From the NCBI GenBank assembly GCA_964521575.1, contig CAZFSR010000001.1, forward strand, positions 434,001-498,000: 64,000 nucleotides of DNA, given 5' to 3'. The notes beneath the pieces are model-generated. The model saw nothing but the letters and a program-made list of their open reading frames with translations. It did not search any database and was not told the DNA's origin. How positions within the stretch are numbered: the stretch's first letter is position 1; the number at the start of each line of letters is the position of its first letter. The stretch is from 79-D21 sp964521575. Lineage in GTDB: Bacteria > Synergistota > Synergistia > Synergistales > 79-D21. The position numbers and the translations under genes were made by a program. Below, piece after piece: positions 31,432 through 41,400 of this stretch.

Positions 31432-32970
31432 GTGAATCCCTCGACACCCATGAAGAGATCGAAGACGCTGATCCCGGCCTCAAAGAACCCGCCGGCCAAG
31501 GTGAAGGACAAGGGGCTGATCCGCCTGGCCAGGGCGGGAGCGGCCGCCTACGACGCCTCCGGAGACCGCATCCTGTGGCTTCCCCTGGGAGTGGCGCTGC
31601 TCGAACGGATCCGGAGGGGGCTCGAGGCCCGCTTCCGGGCCGCGGGTGCCCAGCCGGTCGAGTGCGGGCCCGGCGCTTCCGGGACCCTGCCCGTGGCGGT
31701 TCGGGTCCTGAAGACGGATGACCAGCTCCCCCTCTGCCTGGAGGCAGGTGCCGGAGCCTCCATCCTGCTGGAAGGGTTTGACGAGGAAGGGGCGACGGCG
31801 GGATGGCCCCTTTACGCCGAGCGGCTTCTTTCCTTCCTGCAGGAAAGGGAGTTGTCCGTGTCGGTGTTCGAGGAGGCCCTCCCCTGCGGCGACAGAACGG
31901 TCCTGGCCTGCGAGTGCGACGCCGATGCCCGGGGTGCCCTGGAAGCCCGGGCCTGCCCGGCTTGCGGGTGGGCTGCCTCGGTGGATGCCCTGCTTCCGCC
32001 CGAAACGCCCGAAGCCGAGGAGGAACGCCCCCTGGAACCGGTCCTTACCCCGGGGGCGACGACGATCGTCGAGCTGTGCCGTCAATTGGGCTGTTCCCCC
32101 GAGAGGACGATCAAGACGATGTTTTACGCTTTCGAAAAAGGGGACCGGAAGGGTGTTGCTGCGGCCCTGGTGAGAGGGGACCGATCCGTTTGCCCGACGA
32201 AACTGTCTCGCGCCCTGGGCGGCGCGGCGGTGCGAAGGGCGGAAAGCGCGGACCTCAAGCAGGCGGGCTGCGATGTGGCGGGATTCCTGGGTCCCGTGGG
32301 GCTGCCGGGGACGATTGAGGTCATCGCGGACCTGACGGTCGTGGGGACGAAAAACCGGGTGATCGGGGCCAACCAGCCCGAGACCCATTACACCGGGGCC
32401 TGCTGGGGACGGGATTACGAGGCCCCGGTCGCGGACATCTCGGGGCTGGAGGCGCAAGCCCCATGCCCCGCCTGCGGGAAACCCCTGGTGAAAGGGTGGA
32501 TCCGGCCGGTTGCCGCCTTCTCGAAGGGACACCCGGCGCTCGGGAATTTCCCCTCCCTGGGATACCTGGATTCGGCCCGGAAGCGGCATGTGCCCGGCAC
32601 CTGGACGGGGGAAATCCTGGTGGAGGCCCTTGCCCTGGCTGCCGCGGGAGAAGGGGACGAGGCTTTCAGGCTGGGGCTGGCTGGGACGGACCTTTTGGTC
32701 ATGGCCCTCGAATCCGCCGGGGATGAGGGGCGAAAGGCCGCGGAGAGCGTGGCGGCCGAGCTGGAGGCCAGTGGCTGGAAGGTGCTCCTGGACGACCGCC
32801 CGTTGCCCGATGAAGTCCGCCTTGGCGAGGCGAGGCTGACCGGCTCGCCGGTGAAGCTTCTCGTGCTGGACGCCCGGGAGGCGGAAATCACCGGTGAGGA
32901 CGGTGGAAGCCCCGAAAAGGTGCCCCTTGAGAACGTGGTTAAATTCCTGGAGCCAAGGCGGAAAGATTAA
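31432..32970 (+). CDS. Degenerate prolyl-tRNA synthetase paralogue with YbaK-like editing domain
   Basis: Up to 512 residues. It keeps the ProRS order: N-terminal LIRLARAGAAAYDASGD region and LPLG segment, a CxxC-like element (ACPACGW), then a YbaK/INS editing domain (about residues 205-330) with TPGATTIVEL, KTMFYAF, VRGDR, GPVGLPG and GANQPETHY. It ends in a ProRS-like anticodon-binding domain with WKVLLDDRPL. Class II motif 2 and the GIGxSR motif 3 are missing, so amino-acid activation should be lost. It follows the grd-like genes by 9 bases. It may clear mischarged tRNAPro or act as a sensor, like PrdX in proline-reductase operons (inference). Start GTG or ATG (31450) is uncertain. Confidence 0.75.
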   Translation: MNPSTPMKRSKTLIPASKNPPAKVKDKGLIRLARAGAAAYDASGDRILWLPLGVALLERIRRGLEARFRAAGAQPVECGPGASGTLPVAVRVLKTDDQLPLCLEAGAGASILLEGFDEEGATAGWPLYAERLLSFLQERELSVSVFEEALPCGDRTVLACECDADARGALEARACPACGWAASVDALLPPETPEAEEERPLEPVLTPGATTIVELCRQLGCSPERTIKTMFYAFEKGDRKGVAAALVRGDRSVCPTKLSRALGGAAVRRAESADLKQAGCDVAGFLGPVGLPGTIEVIADLTVVGTKNRVIGANQPETHYTGACWGRDYEAPVADISGLEAQAPCPACGKPLVKGWIRPVAAFSKGHPALGNFPSLGYLDSARKRHVPGTWTGEILVEALALAAAGEGDEAFRLGLAGTDLLVMALESAGDEGRKAAESVAAELEASGWKVLLDDRPLPDEVRLGEARLTGSPVKLLVLDAREAEITGEDGGSPEKVPLENVVKFLEPRRKD

Positions 32971-32983
32971 TATAACTAAAAAA

Positions 32984-33011
32984 GGGAGCGGGGCGAAAAG
33001 GCCCCGCTCCC
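32984..33011 (+). terminator. Stem-loop after the grd/pseudo-ProRS operon
   Basis: A perfect 11-bp stem GGGAGCGGGGC/GCCCCGCTCCC (32984-32994 with 33001-33011), loop GAAAAG, preceded by six A. Only TTGATATAT follows, so the U-tract is poor. A 3'-end stem or weak terminator. Confidence 0.7.
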
Positions 33012-33042
33012 TTGATATATCTGCATGGCAAAGCGCTATGCC

Positions 33043-33071
33043 TTGACTGCTTTAAGCCCCATCCCTATACT
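33043..33071 (+). promoter_or_regulatory. Strong sigma70-type promoter of the binding-protein gene
   Basis: TTGACT (33043-33048), exactly 17 bases, TATACT (33066-33071), 35 bases before the ATG. It follows the preceding stem-loop immediately, so this gene is transcribed separately. Confidence 0.82.
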
Positions 33072-33105
33072 CAAGGGAAATTCTGGTTTGGGGGGTGTTT
33101 TGTGG

Positions 33106-34260
33106 ATGAAGAAAATTTTATCCGTTGCGCTGCTCGTTGTCCTCGCTCTTTCCTCTGTTGCCATGGCTGCCACTCCGATCAAGATCGGCTACCTGGCCAA
33201 CCTGACCGGGGACGCGGCGACCTGGGGCGTCCATGAAAAGAACGGTGCCCTGTTGGCCGTGGAAGAGATCAACAAGAAGGGCGGCGTCCTTGGCCGTCCC
33301 CTGGAGGTTGTCGTCTACGACGTCAAGGCCAAGGCGGAAGACGCCATCAGCGCGGCACGCCGCCTGATCCTCGAGGACAAGGTCGTCGCCATCGGCGGGA
33401 CGAACTTCAGCGGGCTCAACATCGCCACCGTTCCCATCCTGGAACAGTACAAGGTCCCCCAGATCGGAAGCTACCCGACCAACCCCGCCGTGACCGTGGA
33501 CCCGAACACCGGCAAGGTCCGTCCGTACTCCTTCCGCATCTGCTTCACCGATCCCTACCAGGGCAAGGTCATCGCCGAGTACCTCTTCAACAAGCTCAAG
33601 ATCAAGGAAGCGGCCATCATCCATGACGTCGGCAGCGACTACTCCGAGGGGCTGACGGAATACTTCATCAAGACCTACACCGGTCTCGGCGGCAAGGTCG
33701 TTTCGAACCAGGCCTTCCGCGGCGGCGACGTGGACTTCCGCGCCCAGCTCACCAACGCCAAGCAGAGCGGCGCGAAGGCCCTCGTCATGCCGAACCTCTA
33801 CAAGGAAATGTCCCTGATGATGAAGCAGTCCTGGGAACTGGGCTGGAAACCGATCTTCATCGGCGGTGACGGCTTCAGCATGAACATGTTCGAAATCGCC
33901 GGCCCGGCGATGGAGAACAGCTACTGGATCTACCACCTCAGCTTCGACGACCCGATCCTGAAGCCCCTCTACGCCAAGTACGAAAAGAAATTTGGCGAGA
34001 AGCCGACGGAGATCGTGAACACGGTCGCGGCCTATGACATCATCTACTGGATCGCCGATGCCATCAAGCGAGCCGGCAAGGCCGACGGGCAAGCTGTCCG
34101 GGATGCCATCGAGAACACGAAGAACCTGAAACTCCTCCACTTCACCCTGACCGTCGACAAGGCGACCCACAACCCGCTGAACAAGCCGGCCGCCATCCTG
34201 AAGGCCACCGGCGGGAAGATGGTCTTCCTCGAGACCTACAAACCCCAGAGCAACTTCTAG
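33106..34260 (+). CDS. ABC transporter substrate-binding protein, branched-chain amino acid type (LivK-like)
   Basis: 384 residues: signal peptide (MKKILSVALLVVLALSSVAMA, cleavage after AMA), then a type I periplasmic binding fold. It has IKIGYLANLTGDAATWG at the mature N-terminus, VLGRPLEVVVYD, and IGGTNFSGLNIATVPILEQ. Family members bind leucine-type amino acids, amides or related compounds. There are no permease or ATPase genes beside it, so it is an orphan here. Its strong promoter and own terminator suggest abundant expression. Proximity to amino-acid fermentation genes suggests substrate capture (inference). Start ATG behind a GGGGGGTG stretch. Confidence 0.9.
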   Translation: MKKILSVALLVVLALSSVAMAATPIKIGYLANLTGDAATWGVHEKNGALLAVEEINKKGGVLGRPLEVVVYDVKAKAEDAISAARRLILEDKVVAIGGTNFSGLNIATVPILEQYKVPQIGSYPTNPAVTVDPNTGKVRPYSFRICFTDPYQGKVIAEYLFNKLKIKEAAIIHDVGSDYSEGLTEYFIKTYTGLGGKVVSNQAFRGGDVDFRAQLTNAKQSGAKALVMPNLYKEMSLMMKQSWELGWKPIFIGGDGFSMNMFEIAGPAMENSYWIYHLSFDDPILKPLYAKYEKKFGEKPTEIVNTVAAYDIIYWIADAIKRAGKADGQAVRDAIENTKNLKLLHFTLTVDKATHNPLNKPAAILKATGGKMVFLETYKPQSNF

Positions 34261-34283
34261 TCACGCCTGTTCCGCTCGAAGCG

Positions 34284-34316
34284 AAAAGCGAGGCCCCGGG
34301 GCGGGGCCTCGCTTTT
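34284..34316. terminator. Bidirectional terminator
   Basis: 14-bp stem AAAAGCGAGGCCCC with GGGGCCTCGCTTTT (34284-34297 with 34303-34316), loop GGGGC, T-run to 34318. Placed between the convergent binding-protein and amidohydrolase genes. Confidence 0.9.
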
Positions 34317-34341
34317 TTCCCGTTTCGTGGCGGAGGCGATT

Positions 34342-35928
34342 CTAGACCTTTTCCCGGCCGGGAAGAAGGTCGCCGTGAGTGACCCATCCTCCTGCGAAGG
34401 TGAGGCGGGCTGTAACGCTTTTGAGGTCCATGGGGTCGGTCTTGAAAATGTCCCGGTCGAGGACCGCCAGGTCCGCCAGGTAGCCGGGAGCGATCCGGCC
34501 CCTCCGGCCGCCCTCCCCTACCGCGATGGCCCCGTTGACGGTCCAGAGACGGAGGGCCTCGTCCAGGGAGAGCTTCTGGCCCGGCTGCCAGCCTTCGGCT
34601 GGTTTTCCGTCGTCACCGACGCGGCAAACCGCTCCCCAGACCCCTCGCCATGGGGTCGGCGGCTCCACGGGGCAATCGCTCGAGCCCGTGACGAGGAGTC
34701 CCGAATCGACGAAGGATTTCCAGGGATAGGCCCAGGGAATCCTTTCCTCGCCGATCCGGGCGGTCGCCATGGCGATCTCGCTAGGGACGAAGGCCGGCTG
34801 GATGTCCAGGACGACTCCCAATTTCTTCAGGGCCTCCAGCTGGTCCGGGCGACAGATCATGACGTGGTTGATCCGGTGCGGCAGGCCGCAGGGGCATGGA
34901 CCCTCCGCGTAGGCTGCCCCTATGGCCCGGATCGCCTGGTCCAGGGCACGGTCGCCGATGGCGTGGATGAGCATCTGCAGTCCCCTGCGGTGGGCTTCCT
35001 TCACCGTGGCCAGCAGGGGCTCTTCCTCGTGGTTGAGAAGGCCGCAGGTGGAGGGGTCGTCGGCATAGGGGGAGGAAAGCGCGGCGGTTCGGCCGCCCAG
35101 CGAGCCGTCCAGGAACAGCTTGAAGCCGCCGTAGCGGATCCAGTCGTCGCCCAGTCCGCTCATGACCCTCCACTGGGGCAGCCGGTCCTCGTAGAGGACG
35201 ACCCTCACCGGCAAGCGCCCCTCGAGCCGAAGCCGCTGGAAGGGCTCCAGGTCGTCTGCAAGGCCGTAACCCGAAGCGCTGCAGGTCTGGATCTCGGTCA
35301 CCCCGTAGCCGGCGAAGTCCCGGCAGGCTTCCTCCATCATGGACAGGTTCCTGCCGGTTCCCGTTCTCCAGGCTTCGAGGGCCTTCAGGACCGGCTCAAC
35401 CTCGGTTTCCAGCAGGATCCCGTCGCCCCACTTCTCGCGCGGCATGCCCGATGCGGCCAGGGCGGCGCTGTTGGCCACCTGGACGTGAGTGCAGACCCGG
35501 GTCAGCAGGATCGGCCGGTCGATTCCCGTTGCGTCCAGGTCCTGCCGGGTGGGTGGCCGGTTTTCGGTCCAGTAGGCATCGTTGTACCTCACCCCGTGGA
35601 CCCAGTCGCCCGGCCTGGTATTTGCCGCGGCGGTCTTGAGGGCCTGGAGGGCTTCCCCAAGCGAACGGGTTTCGAAGAGGGAGACACCGGCCCGTTGCTT
35701 GGCGTAATAAAGAAGGTGCAGGTGCGAATCGGTCATCCCCGGGATGACGGTTTCGCCCGAAAGGTCCAGGGCCTGGGCCTGTTTCGCGAGTTCGTGGTTT
35801 TCCACTTCCTTGGCCGGCCCGACGGCGATGATCCGTTTTCCCCTCACGAGGACGGACTCCGCCCGCGGGTTCCTGCGGTCCCCGGTCCAGACCGTTCCTC
35901 CCCGGATCAAGTGGCACTGCTCTTCCAA
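34342..35928 (-). CDS. YtcJ-like metal-dependent amidohydrolase
   Basis: 528 residues of the Amidohydro_3/YtcJ group. It has an N-terminal small beta domain (GGTVWTGDRR, then IIAVG), the metal-binding DSHLHLL (about residue 68), HAIGDRALDQAI, a later RINHVMI and the TGSSDCPVEPPTPW Asp motif, ending with the strand ADLAVLD. Such enzymes hydrolyse amides or cyclic amides, and substrates are rarely predictable. Cytoplasmic, with no signal peptide. The start is TTG with GGGGAGGG upstream. It appears monocistronic, ending at the shared terminator. Confidence 0.87.
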   Translation of the reverse strand: MEEQCHLIRGGTVWTGDRRNPRAESVLVRGKRIIAVGPAKEVENHELAKQAQALDLSGETVIPGMTDSHLHLLYYAKQRAGVSLFETRSLGEALQALKTAAANTRPGDWVHGVRYNDAYWTENRPPTRQDLDATGIDRPILLTRVCTHVQVANSAALAASGMPREKWGDGILLETEVEPVLKALEAWRTGTGRNLSMMEEACRDFAGYGVTEIQTCSASGYGLADDLEPFQRLRLEGRLPVRVVLYEDRLPQWRVMSGLGDDWIRYGGFKLFLDGSLGGRTAALSSPYADDPSTCGLLNHEEEPLLATVKEAHRRGLQMLIHAIGDRALDQAIRAIGAAYAEGPCPCGLPHRINHVMICRPDQLEALKKLGVVLDIQPAFVPSEIAMATARIGEERIPWAYPWKSFVDSGLLVTGSSDCPVEPPTPWRGVWGAVCRVGDDGKPAEGWQPGQKLSLDEALRLWTVNGAIAVGEGGRRGRIAPGYLADLAVLDRDIFKTDPMDLKSVTARLTFAGGWVTHGDLLPGREKV

Positions 35929-35991
35929 GAAAATCCCTCCCCGTTTTTTCCTGGTGTCAAATCAGGTTTCATGATAACCGCCGGGTTTGCT

Positions 35992-37341
35992 TCAAGGTTT
36001 TGCAAGGAGTTCCTTCACGGCGTTCCGGATTTCGGAAACCTCCTTCCCGATATCCCCGGCGATCTCCTTCAGGGGCTTGTCGAGGGGAAGGCCGGCCGGC
36101 CATCCCGCCCTTTCGAAGATCTTCCCTCCGTCCAGCTTGTACGTTTCGGCTACCTGCCCCATGGTCATGGAGCCCTTGATCTCTTCAGGGTTCGGAAGCG
36201 AAGAAGGGGAGGAGACAGGCGTGTTTTCCTTCCGTGCGGCAAACCAGGCCGCCAGGCTGCTTCGGAAGGCTTCATCGTCCGTGATCTCTTTGATTGGCTT
36301 GTCAAGCGGGGTGTCGGCCGAAAGTCCCGTGATCCCGATGATCTTTTCAACGGGCAATCCGGCCGTTTCCGAGACCTTCTCCAACGTCATCCAGCCGAAG
36401 ATCCCGCTTGTCGGGTCCTCGGCAAGACGGGCTGCAGGGGGCGGGGCGTAGGTCGACCAGAGGTTAAAAGCCCGGGCCAGGCCGTAGCCGCCCAGGTAGA
36501 GCCCGACCCCGAGCAGGCCGACTGTGGCTACGGAAAGGACCTTCGATCGTGTCCCGAAGAAGAGGGCCTTCTCCCTGGGACAGGCTTCGACGCAGCGGCC
36601 GCAGGCCAGGCATTCGGCCGAGGAAGTGACTTCGGCGGACTCGGGATCGAGCCTCACCGGGCAGGCCTTGCCGCAAAGGGAGCAATGGATGCAATGTGCC
36701 TCCGACCGCCGCACCTTGAAGAGGGAGAGTTTCTGCAGGGGAGCCAGGAGCGCTCCCAGCGGGCAAAGGTAGCGGCACCAGAACCGCTCGATGAAGAGGC
36801 TGGCCCCGATGACCGTGACGGAGAGGACCGCGAAGGACCACGGAGCTTCGGCCATCGCCTCGATGCCGGCCGAAAGGTGCATCCAGGCGGCCCAGGGGTC
36901 GTAGGCTCTCCAGGCCAGTGTGCCGAGCTTCCAGGTGAAGGCGATGATGACGGTCAGGACGATATATTTCAGGAACCTCAGGGGACGGTCGAGGCTTTCC
37001 GGCAGTTCCCTCGGACGGATTCCCAGGCGGCGAGACAGCCTCGCCGTCCATTCGCCGATGGTGCCGAGCGGGCAGATCCAACCGCAGAAGACCCTTCCCA
37101 AGAAGAGCGTCGTGACCGCGACGATCACGAGAAGGACCAACGCGCTCGGGGCCACGCGGCGGAGCCAGGTTCCCGAGGCGATGAATCCGTACAGGCTTTC
37201 CATCCCCCCGAAGGGGCAGAGCGCATCCACCGGCGGAACCCCTTGCGGTCCCCCTCCGAGGACCTGGTGGCGATAACCTGTCCACGTCATGAAGGCCAGG
37301 AAGGCCCCTTGGACCAGCAACCTCAGTTGATTGGACTTCAT
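35992..37341 (-). CDS. NapH/NosR-like membrane ferredoxin with C-terminal repeats
   Basis: 449 residues. Five or six membrane helices carry two cytoplasmic cysteine motifs, FCGWICPLG (about residue 88) and WCRYLCPLG, then two 4Fe-4S ferredoxin clusters (CIHCSLCGKACP and CLACGRCVEACP). This is the NapH/NosR-type quinol or membrane electron-transfer arrangement. After one more helix come two related segments of about 40 residues (MTLEKVSETAGLP...TPLDKPIKEI and MTMGQVAETYKLD...LPLDKPLKEI). It likely moves electrons between the membrane and a soluble or periplasmic partner; the partner is not in the window. Confidence 0.8.
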   Translation of the reverse strand: MKSNQLRLLVQGAFLAFMTWTGYRHQVLGGGPQGVPPVDALCPFGGMESLYGFIASGTWLRRVAPSALVLLVIVAVTTLFLGRVFCGWICPLGTIGEWTARLSRRLGIRPRELPESLDRPLRFLKYIVLTVIIAFTWKLGTLAWRAYDPWAAWMHLSAGIEAMAEAPWSFAVLSVTVIGASLFIERFWCRYLCPLGALLAPLQKLSLFKVRRSEAHCIHCSLCGKACPVRLDPESAEVTSSAECLACGRCVEACPREKALFFGTRSKVLSVATVGLLGVGLYLGGYGLARAFNLWSTYAPPPAARLAEDPTSGIFGWMTLEKVSETAGLPVEKIIGITGLSADTPLDKPIKEITDDEAFRSSLAAWFAARKENTPVSSPSSLPNPEEIKGSMTMGQVAETYKLDGGKIFERAGWPAGLPLDKPLKEIAGDIGKEVSEIRNAVKELLAKP

Positions 37342-37505
37342 CCTCCAACCCCTTCCCGGCCGGAACGATACCCCCGGCCTTATTGACTTTGCTTTATTGT
37401 AACAGGTCGACTTGCCCGAGGCTGGAGAAATTGCTTAACGGGTGTCCGGAACGCGTGCTTTTCGCCTAAACTAGGCAGGACAATCCAGGATAGGAGGTCT
37501 TTCCA

Positions 37506-38486
37506 GTGGTCATCAACCCGTCGATCAGCGATGTCCTGAAAGCATACCGGTTCCTGAGGCACAGGGTCCGCCACACGCCCGTCGAGCGATCCTTCCCCCT
37601 TAGCGGGCTCACCGGGGCCGAAGTTTACATCAAGTGGGAGAATGCCCAGTTCTGCGGGTCCTTCAAGATCCGGGGGGCCCTGAACAAAATGTTCTCCCTG
37701 ACCCTGGAGGAACGCGCCAGGGGAGTGGTCACGCCTTCCAGCGGCAACCACGGCCAGGGGGTGGCGTTTGCCGCTTCCCAGCTTGGCGTGAAGGCCGTCG
37801 TCTGCGTTCCTGGAGCCTGTCCCCAGACGAAGCGGGAGGCCATTCGGCGCCTTGGAGGGGACTGGGTCGAGCTGAGGGTCGTGGGTGAACTCTATGACGA
37901 CGCGGAGAACGAGGCGCACCGGCTGGCGGTTTCCGAGGGCATGACCTTCGTTTCTTCCTACGAGGACGCGGCTGTGATCAGCGGCGCGGCCACGCTCGGG
38001 ATCGAGCTCCTGATGGATGAGCCGGAACTGGACGTGATCCTGGTGCCCGCCGGTGGAGGGGGACTCATGAACGGGGTGTCGCTCGCGGCGAAGACCCTGA
38101 GGCCGAATATCCGCATCTGGGGCGTCCAGTCCGTGGCTTCCCAGCCCTGGGTCGCCTCATGGGAAGGAGGGCGCGTCTTGGAGGTCCCCTACGGCGATTC
38201 CCTTGCCGACGGCCTTACCGGCTCCATTCCCCAGAGTTTGCTTGATCTGGCGAAAACCCGCATGGAAGGGTGCTTCAGCGTCACGGAGGAGGAAATCGGT
38301 AAGGCGATCGCCTTCCTCCACAGGGAGCATCACCAGGTCGTAGAAGGTGCCGGCGCGGTCGGGGTGGCGGCCCTCCTGGCAGGGAAAGTTCCGGCGGATC
38401 TTTCCGGGCTTCGGGTCGGCGTGGTCATCTCGGGCGGCAACATCGATCACGCAAGGCTTTTGCCGCTCCTCGAGCGCTGGGGCTAG
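37506..38486 (+). CDS. Threonine/serine dehydratase family PLP enzyme
   Basis: 326 residues of the catabolic threonine dehydratase fold without an ACT domain. The PLP lysine is in GSFKIRGALNK (about residue 54). PLP loops are SSGNHGQGVA and PAGGGGL, and the last motif is ISGGN. Expected to deaminate L-threonine and/or L-serine to 2-oxobutyrate or pyruvate; serine racemase and hydroxyaspartate dehydratase relatives share the fold. GTG start with GGAGGT 7 bases upstream. It stands alone between two minus-strand genes. Confidence 0.85.
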   Translation: MVINPSISDVLKAYRFLRHRVRHTPVERSFPLSGLTGAEVYIKWENAQFCGSFKIRGALNKMFSLTLEERARGVVTPSSGNHGQGVAFAASQLGVKAVVCVPGACPQTKREAIRRLGGDWVELRVVGELYDDAENEAHRLAVSEGMTFVSSYEDAAVISGAATLGIELLMDEPELDVILVPAGGGGLMNGVSLAAKTLRPNIRIWGVQSVASQPWVASWEGGRVLEVPYGDSLADGLTGSIPQSLLDLAKTRMEGCFSVTEEEIGKAIAFLHREHHQVVEGAGAVGVAALLAGKVPADLSGLRVGVVISGGNIDHARLLPLLERWG

Positions 38487-38495
38487 GCTCTTCGC

Positions 38496-41400
38496 CTAGT
38501 ATTTTTCGGTTTCGGGTTTCAGGATCTGCCGGATCACCTGTTCGAGCAACTGGTCCTTGATCTGGCTGCCGGTGTCCCCGCTGCTCTTCGATCCGCCTTC
38601 TCCGGTGGGGATCGTGATCGTGATCCGGAAGTCGTCGCGATCTTCCTTCCCGGAGGGGTCGGAGGGCGACGTGGGGATAGGGCTCTCCTTGGGACGCTGG
38701 ACTACCTTGAGATCGCCGATCGTCGGCTTCCTCCAGGGGCCCTTGAGGTTGAAGCTGACCTCCTGGAATTCCCGCCGGGTCGCTCCGCCAAGGATCCCTC
38801 CGAGGAACTGCTGGAGGGTGGCCGTGGACCAGCTGCCGTCGGAGGAAAGCAATCCCTCCAGCCCTCCCAGGAGGAGGTTCAGCCCGCGGATGTTGATTTC
38901 GCCGTAGCTTTTCAGGTCGAGGTTGCCGCCCTCCCCGATGGAACCGTCGACGGAGAGGTAGCGGTAGAACCGGTCTCCGGGAACGGCGTTGGCGCGCGTC
39001 CCCGGAAGGAGGAAGACCGATTTCCCGTCGATGTTGAAGTTGGCGTTGACGCTGCTGTAGCGGATGGAAGGGCTTCCCGTGATCGGGACGAGGTTCTTCA
39101 GGGCGGAAAAGCCCTCGACCGCTCCGTCCTTCACCCGTAGAGAACCGTTCCCGTCCATCAGGAAGGCCTTTCCGTACTCGTTGGCGATCCTGAAGGTGAG
39201 GTCTGCCTTGCCGGAAACGGAACCCTCCGTCCGCAGCGCGTCCTTCAGGGCGGGGGCCAGGTCGGCCCCGTTGACCGTCATCCGGGCTCCCCAGCGTGCC
39301 TTTCCCATCTCCACGGATCCCGCCACTTTCACGTCGCCGCCGTAGGCTTTCGCCGTTCCGCCTTCGACCGTGACGTACTCGTCGGTCGTGAAGAACGGCG
39401 CATCGACGTCCGTCAGGCGGAAGCCCCAGAGTTCGAGTTCCGGGGATGTCATGCGCCCCGATCCCTGGAAACCCTCGGAGTTGATCCTTCCGGAGACCTT
39501 CGCGTCCATGAATCCCTTCAGGATGTTCCTTGAACCGTTGATGAACCGGGGGACGAGGTCCTGCAGGCTGAGCTTCGAGCCCTCCATTGAGAAGGCGAGC
39601 TCAAAGCCTTCCTTGCCTTTCAGGAGGGTGCCGCTTCCGGTCACCGGCGAATCCCCCACCAGCGCCCTGGCCTCCCGGATATGGAGGGTTTCGCCGGTGG
39701 AGACCCCTTCTCCCCTGACCTGGACCTGCTTGAAGAGAAGGCCCGACACGGCGAGCTCGGGAACGGAGGCGGAAACGAACACCGTCGGCTTCTGGGCGGG
39801 TCCCCTGACCGTTGCCTGGGCCGAGGCGCGGCCTTTCAGGGGGAGGGCAAGGCTGAAGTGGTTCGTGATTTCCCGCAGGTCCAGGCCCTCCGCGCCGGCT
39901 TCCAGGTCCAGTTCCGCAGGCTGCGCGGCCGTGCCCTTCCGGATGTTGCCGGACCCTTTCACGCTTCCCCCGATGATCCGGCCTTCCAGTTGCTCGATGC
40001 GGATCCCCTGGCCCGTTCCCGCAAGGCGGAAGCGGAAGCCATCGACCTTCATCCCTCCGGCGGAAAGGCTGTCCGAGCTCCCCTCGACCTTCCAGGCCGG
40101 TGAGGATAGGGAGCCGTTGAGGGAAAGGTTTCCGTCGGCTTTGCCGGAAACGGGAACCGGGAGCAGACCCTTCAGGAACGGGGTGATCTCCGTGGCGGAA
40201 AAGCGGCCCTTAAGGTCGGCCTCAGGCTTGGCGGAAACCTTCGAAATCCTTCCTGCAAGGGAGATAGAAGAGCTCCCGGCTTTGCCGGAAAGGGCAAGGA
40301 TCTCCAGGGTATCCTGCCGGAACCGCACGGACGCGTCGATCTCCCTGGAGGGAAGGGCCTCGGTCAGGTTGGCCCTGAACCCCCCCAGTTTCGCTTCGAC
40401 GGAAAGCGCCTTCGTTTCGCCCGAGACGCGGAAGGTCCCATCGACTTTCCCTGCCGGGGAGAAAGAGCGAAGAGATTCATGACGTTCCGCGAGCGTCTTG
40501 GCCTCGATCCGGGCGATCCGCCCCGAGAGGTCGAGGCGCGGCTGGGCATCGAACAGTCCTGAGACGAGGCCGGAAAGGCTCACCTGTCCCCCCTGCCAGG
40601 CGGCCGTGGCACCGCTGATCCGCGCATCCTTGCCGTCGCTGGTGAAGGGGAGCCTGACCGAGCCCAGCCTTTCTCCGCGGGCCGTGAGGTTTTCCGAAAG
40701 GATCACCCCGTCGAACCGAAGGGCCTTGGTGGGGCCCAGGAGGCGGATCCTGCCCGTGAGGTCCCCCTTCGCTTCGAGGGCGGAGAGCCCCTTGAAGCGA
40801 TCCGAGAGTCGGTCCAGGCTGATCTTGCCGAGGGACAGGGCAAGGTCGAGCTCGACCTTGGGCTTGATCTTGACGGGGCCTTTGACCTCGATGGGCGATC
40901 CCAGCCATTTGCCGGAAAGATCAAGCCTTCCGCTCTGTCCCCCCGACAGCGAGAAGGTGGCCCTCGATTCCGTGAGGTCCTGGCTGGCCACGGTCATCGC
41001 GTCCGCTTCCGCCGAAACCTGGCCGGACAGGGCCTTTAGTGGGCCAGCCAGGTCCACGGTGACCGTCCGGGCGGATCCCTTCAGGAAGGTGATCCAGGGG
41101 AGGACGGACTTCCAGCGGGCCGTCTCCATTTCCTTTCCGCTTACCTTGAGGGTCCACGGGGCCGGGCTTTGCGAAAGGTCCGTCGAGACTGAACCCGCCA
41201 GGGGATGCCCGAAAGCCTCCCCGGAAAGTTCCTCGAAGGAAAGGATCTTGCCGTCGTATGTCCAGGTCCCGCGGAGGTTCGCGAAATCGATCCCGGCGAC
41301 CCGGCCGGAGCTGAGGGCGAGGTTTCCCCCGTACCGGAGGGCAGGCCAATTGCCTTCGACGCGGAATTCCGTGAGGACCGGGCCGAAAAACCGCTCCCCG

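Noticed and set aside
34327..37386. Very long plus-strand open frame (about 1019 codons)
   Set aside because: It is antisense to the amidohydrolase and NapH-like genes, whose domains are clear; its product is compositionally biased and has no recognisable motif.
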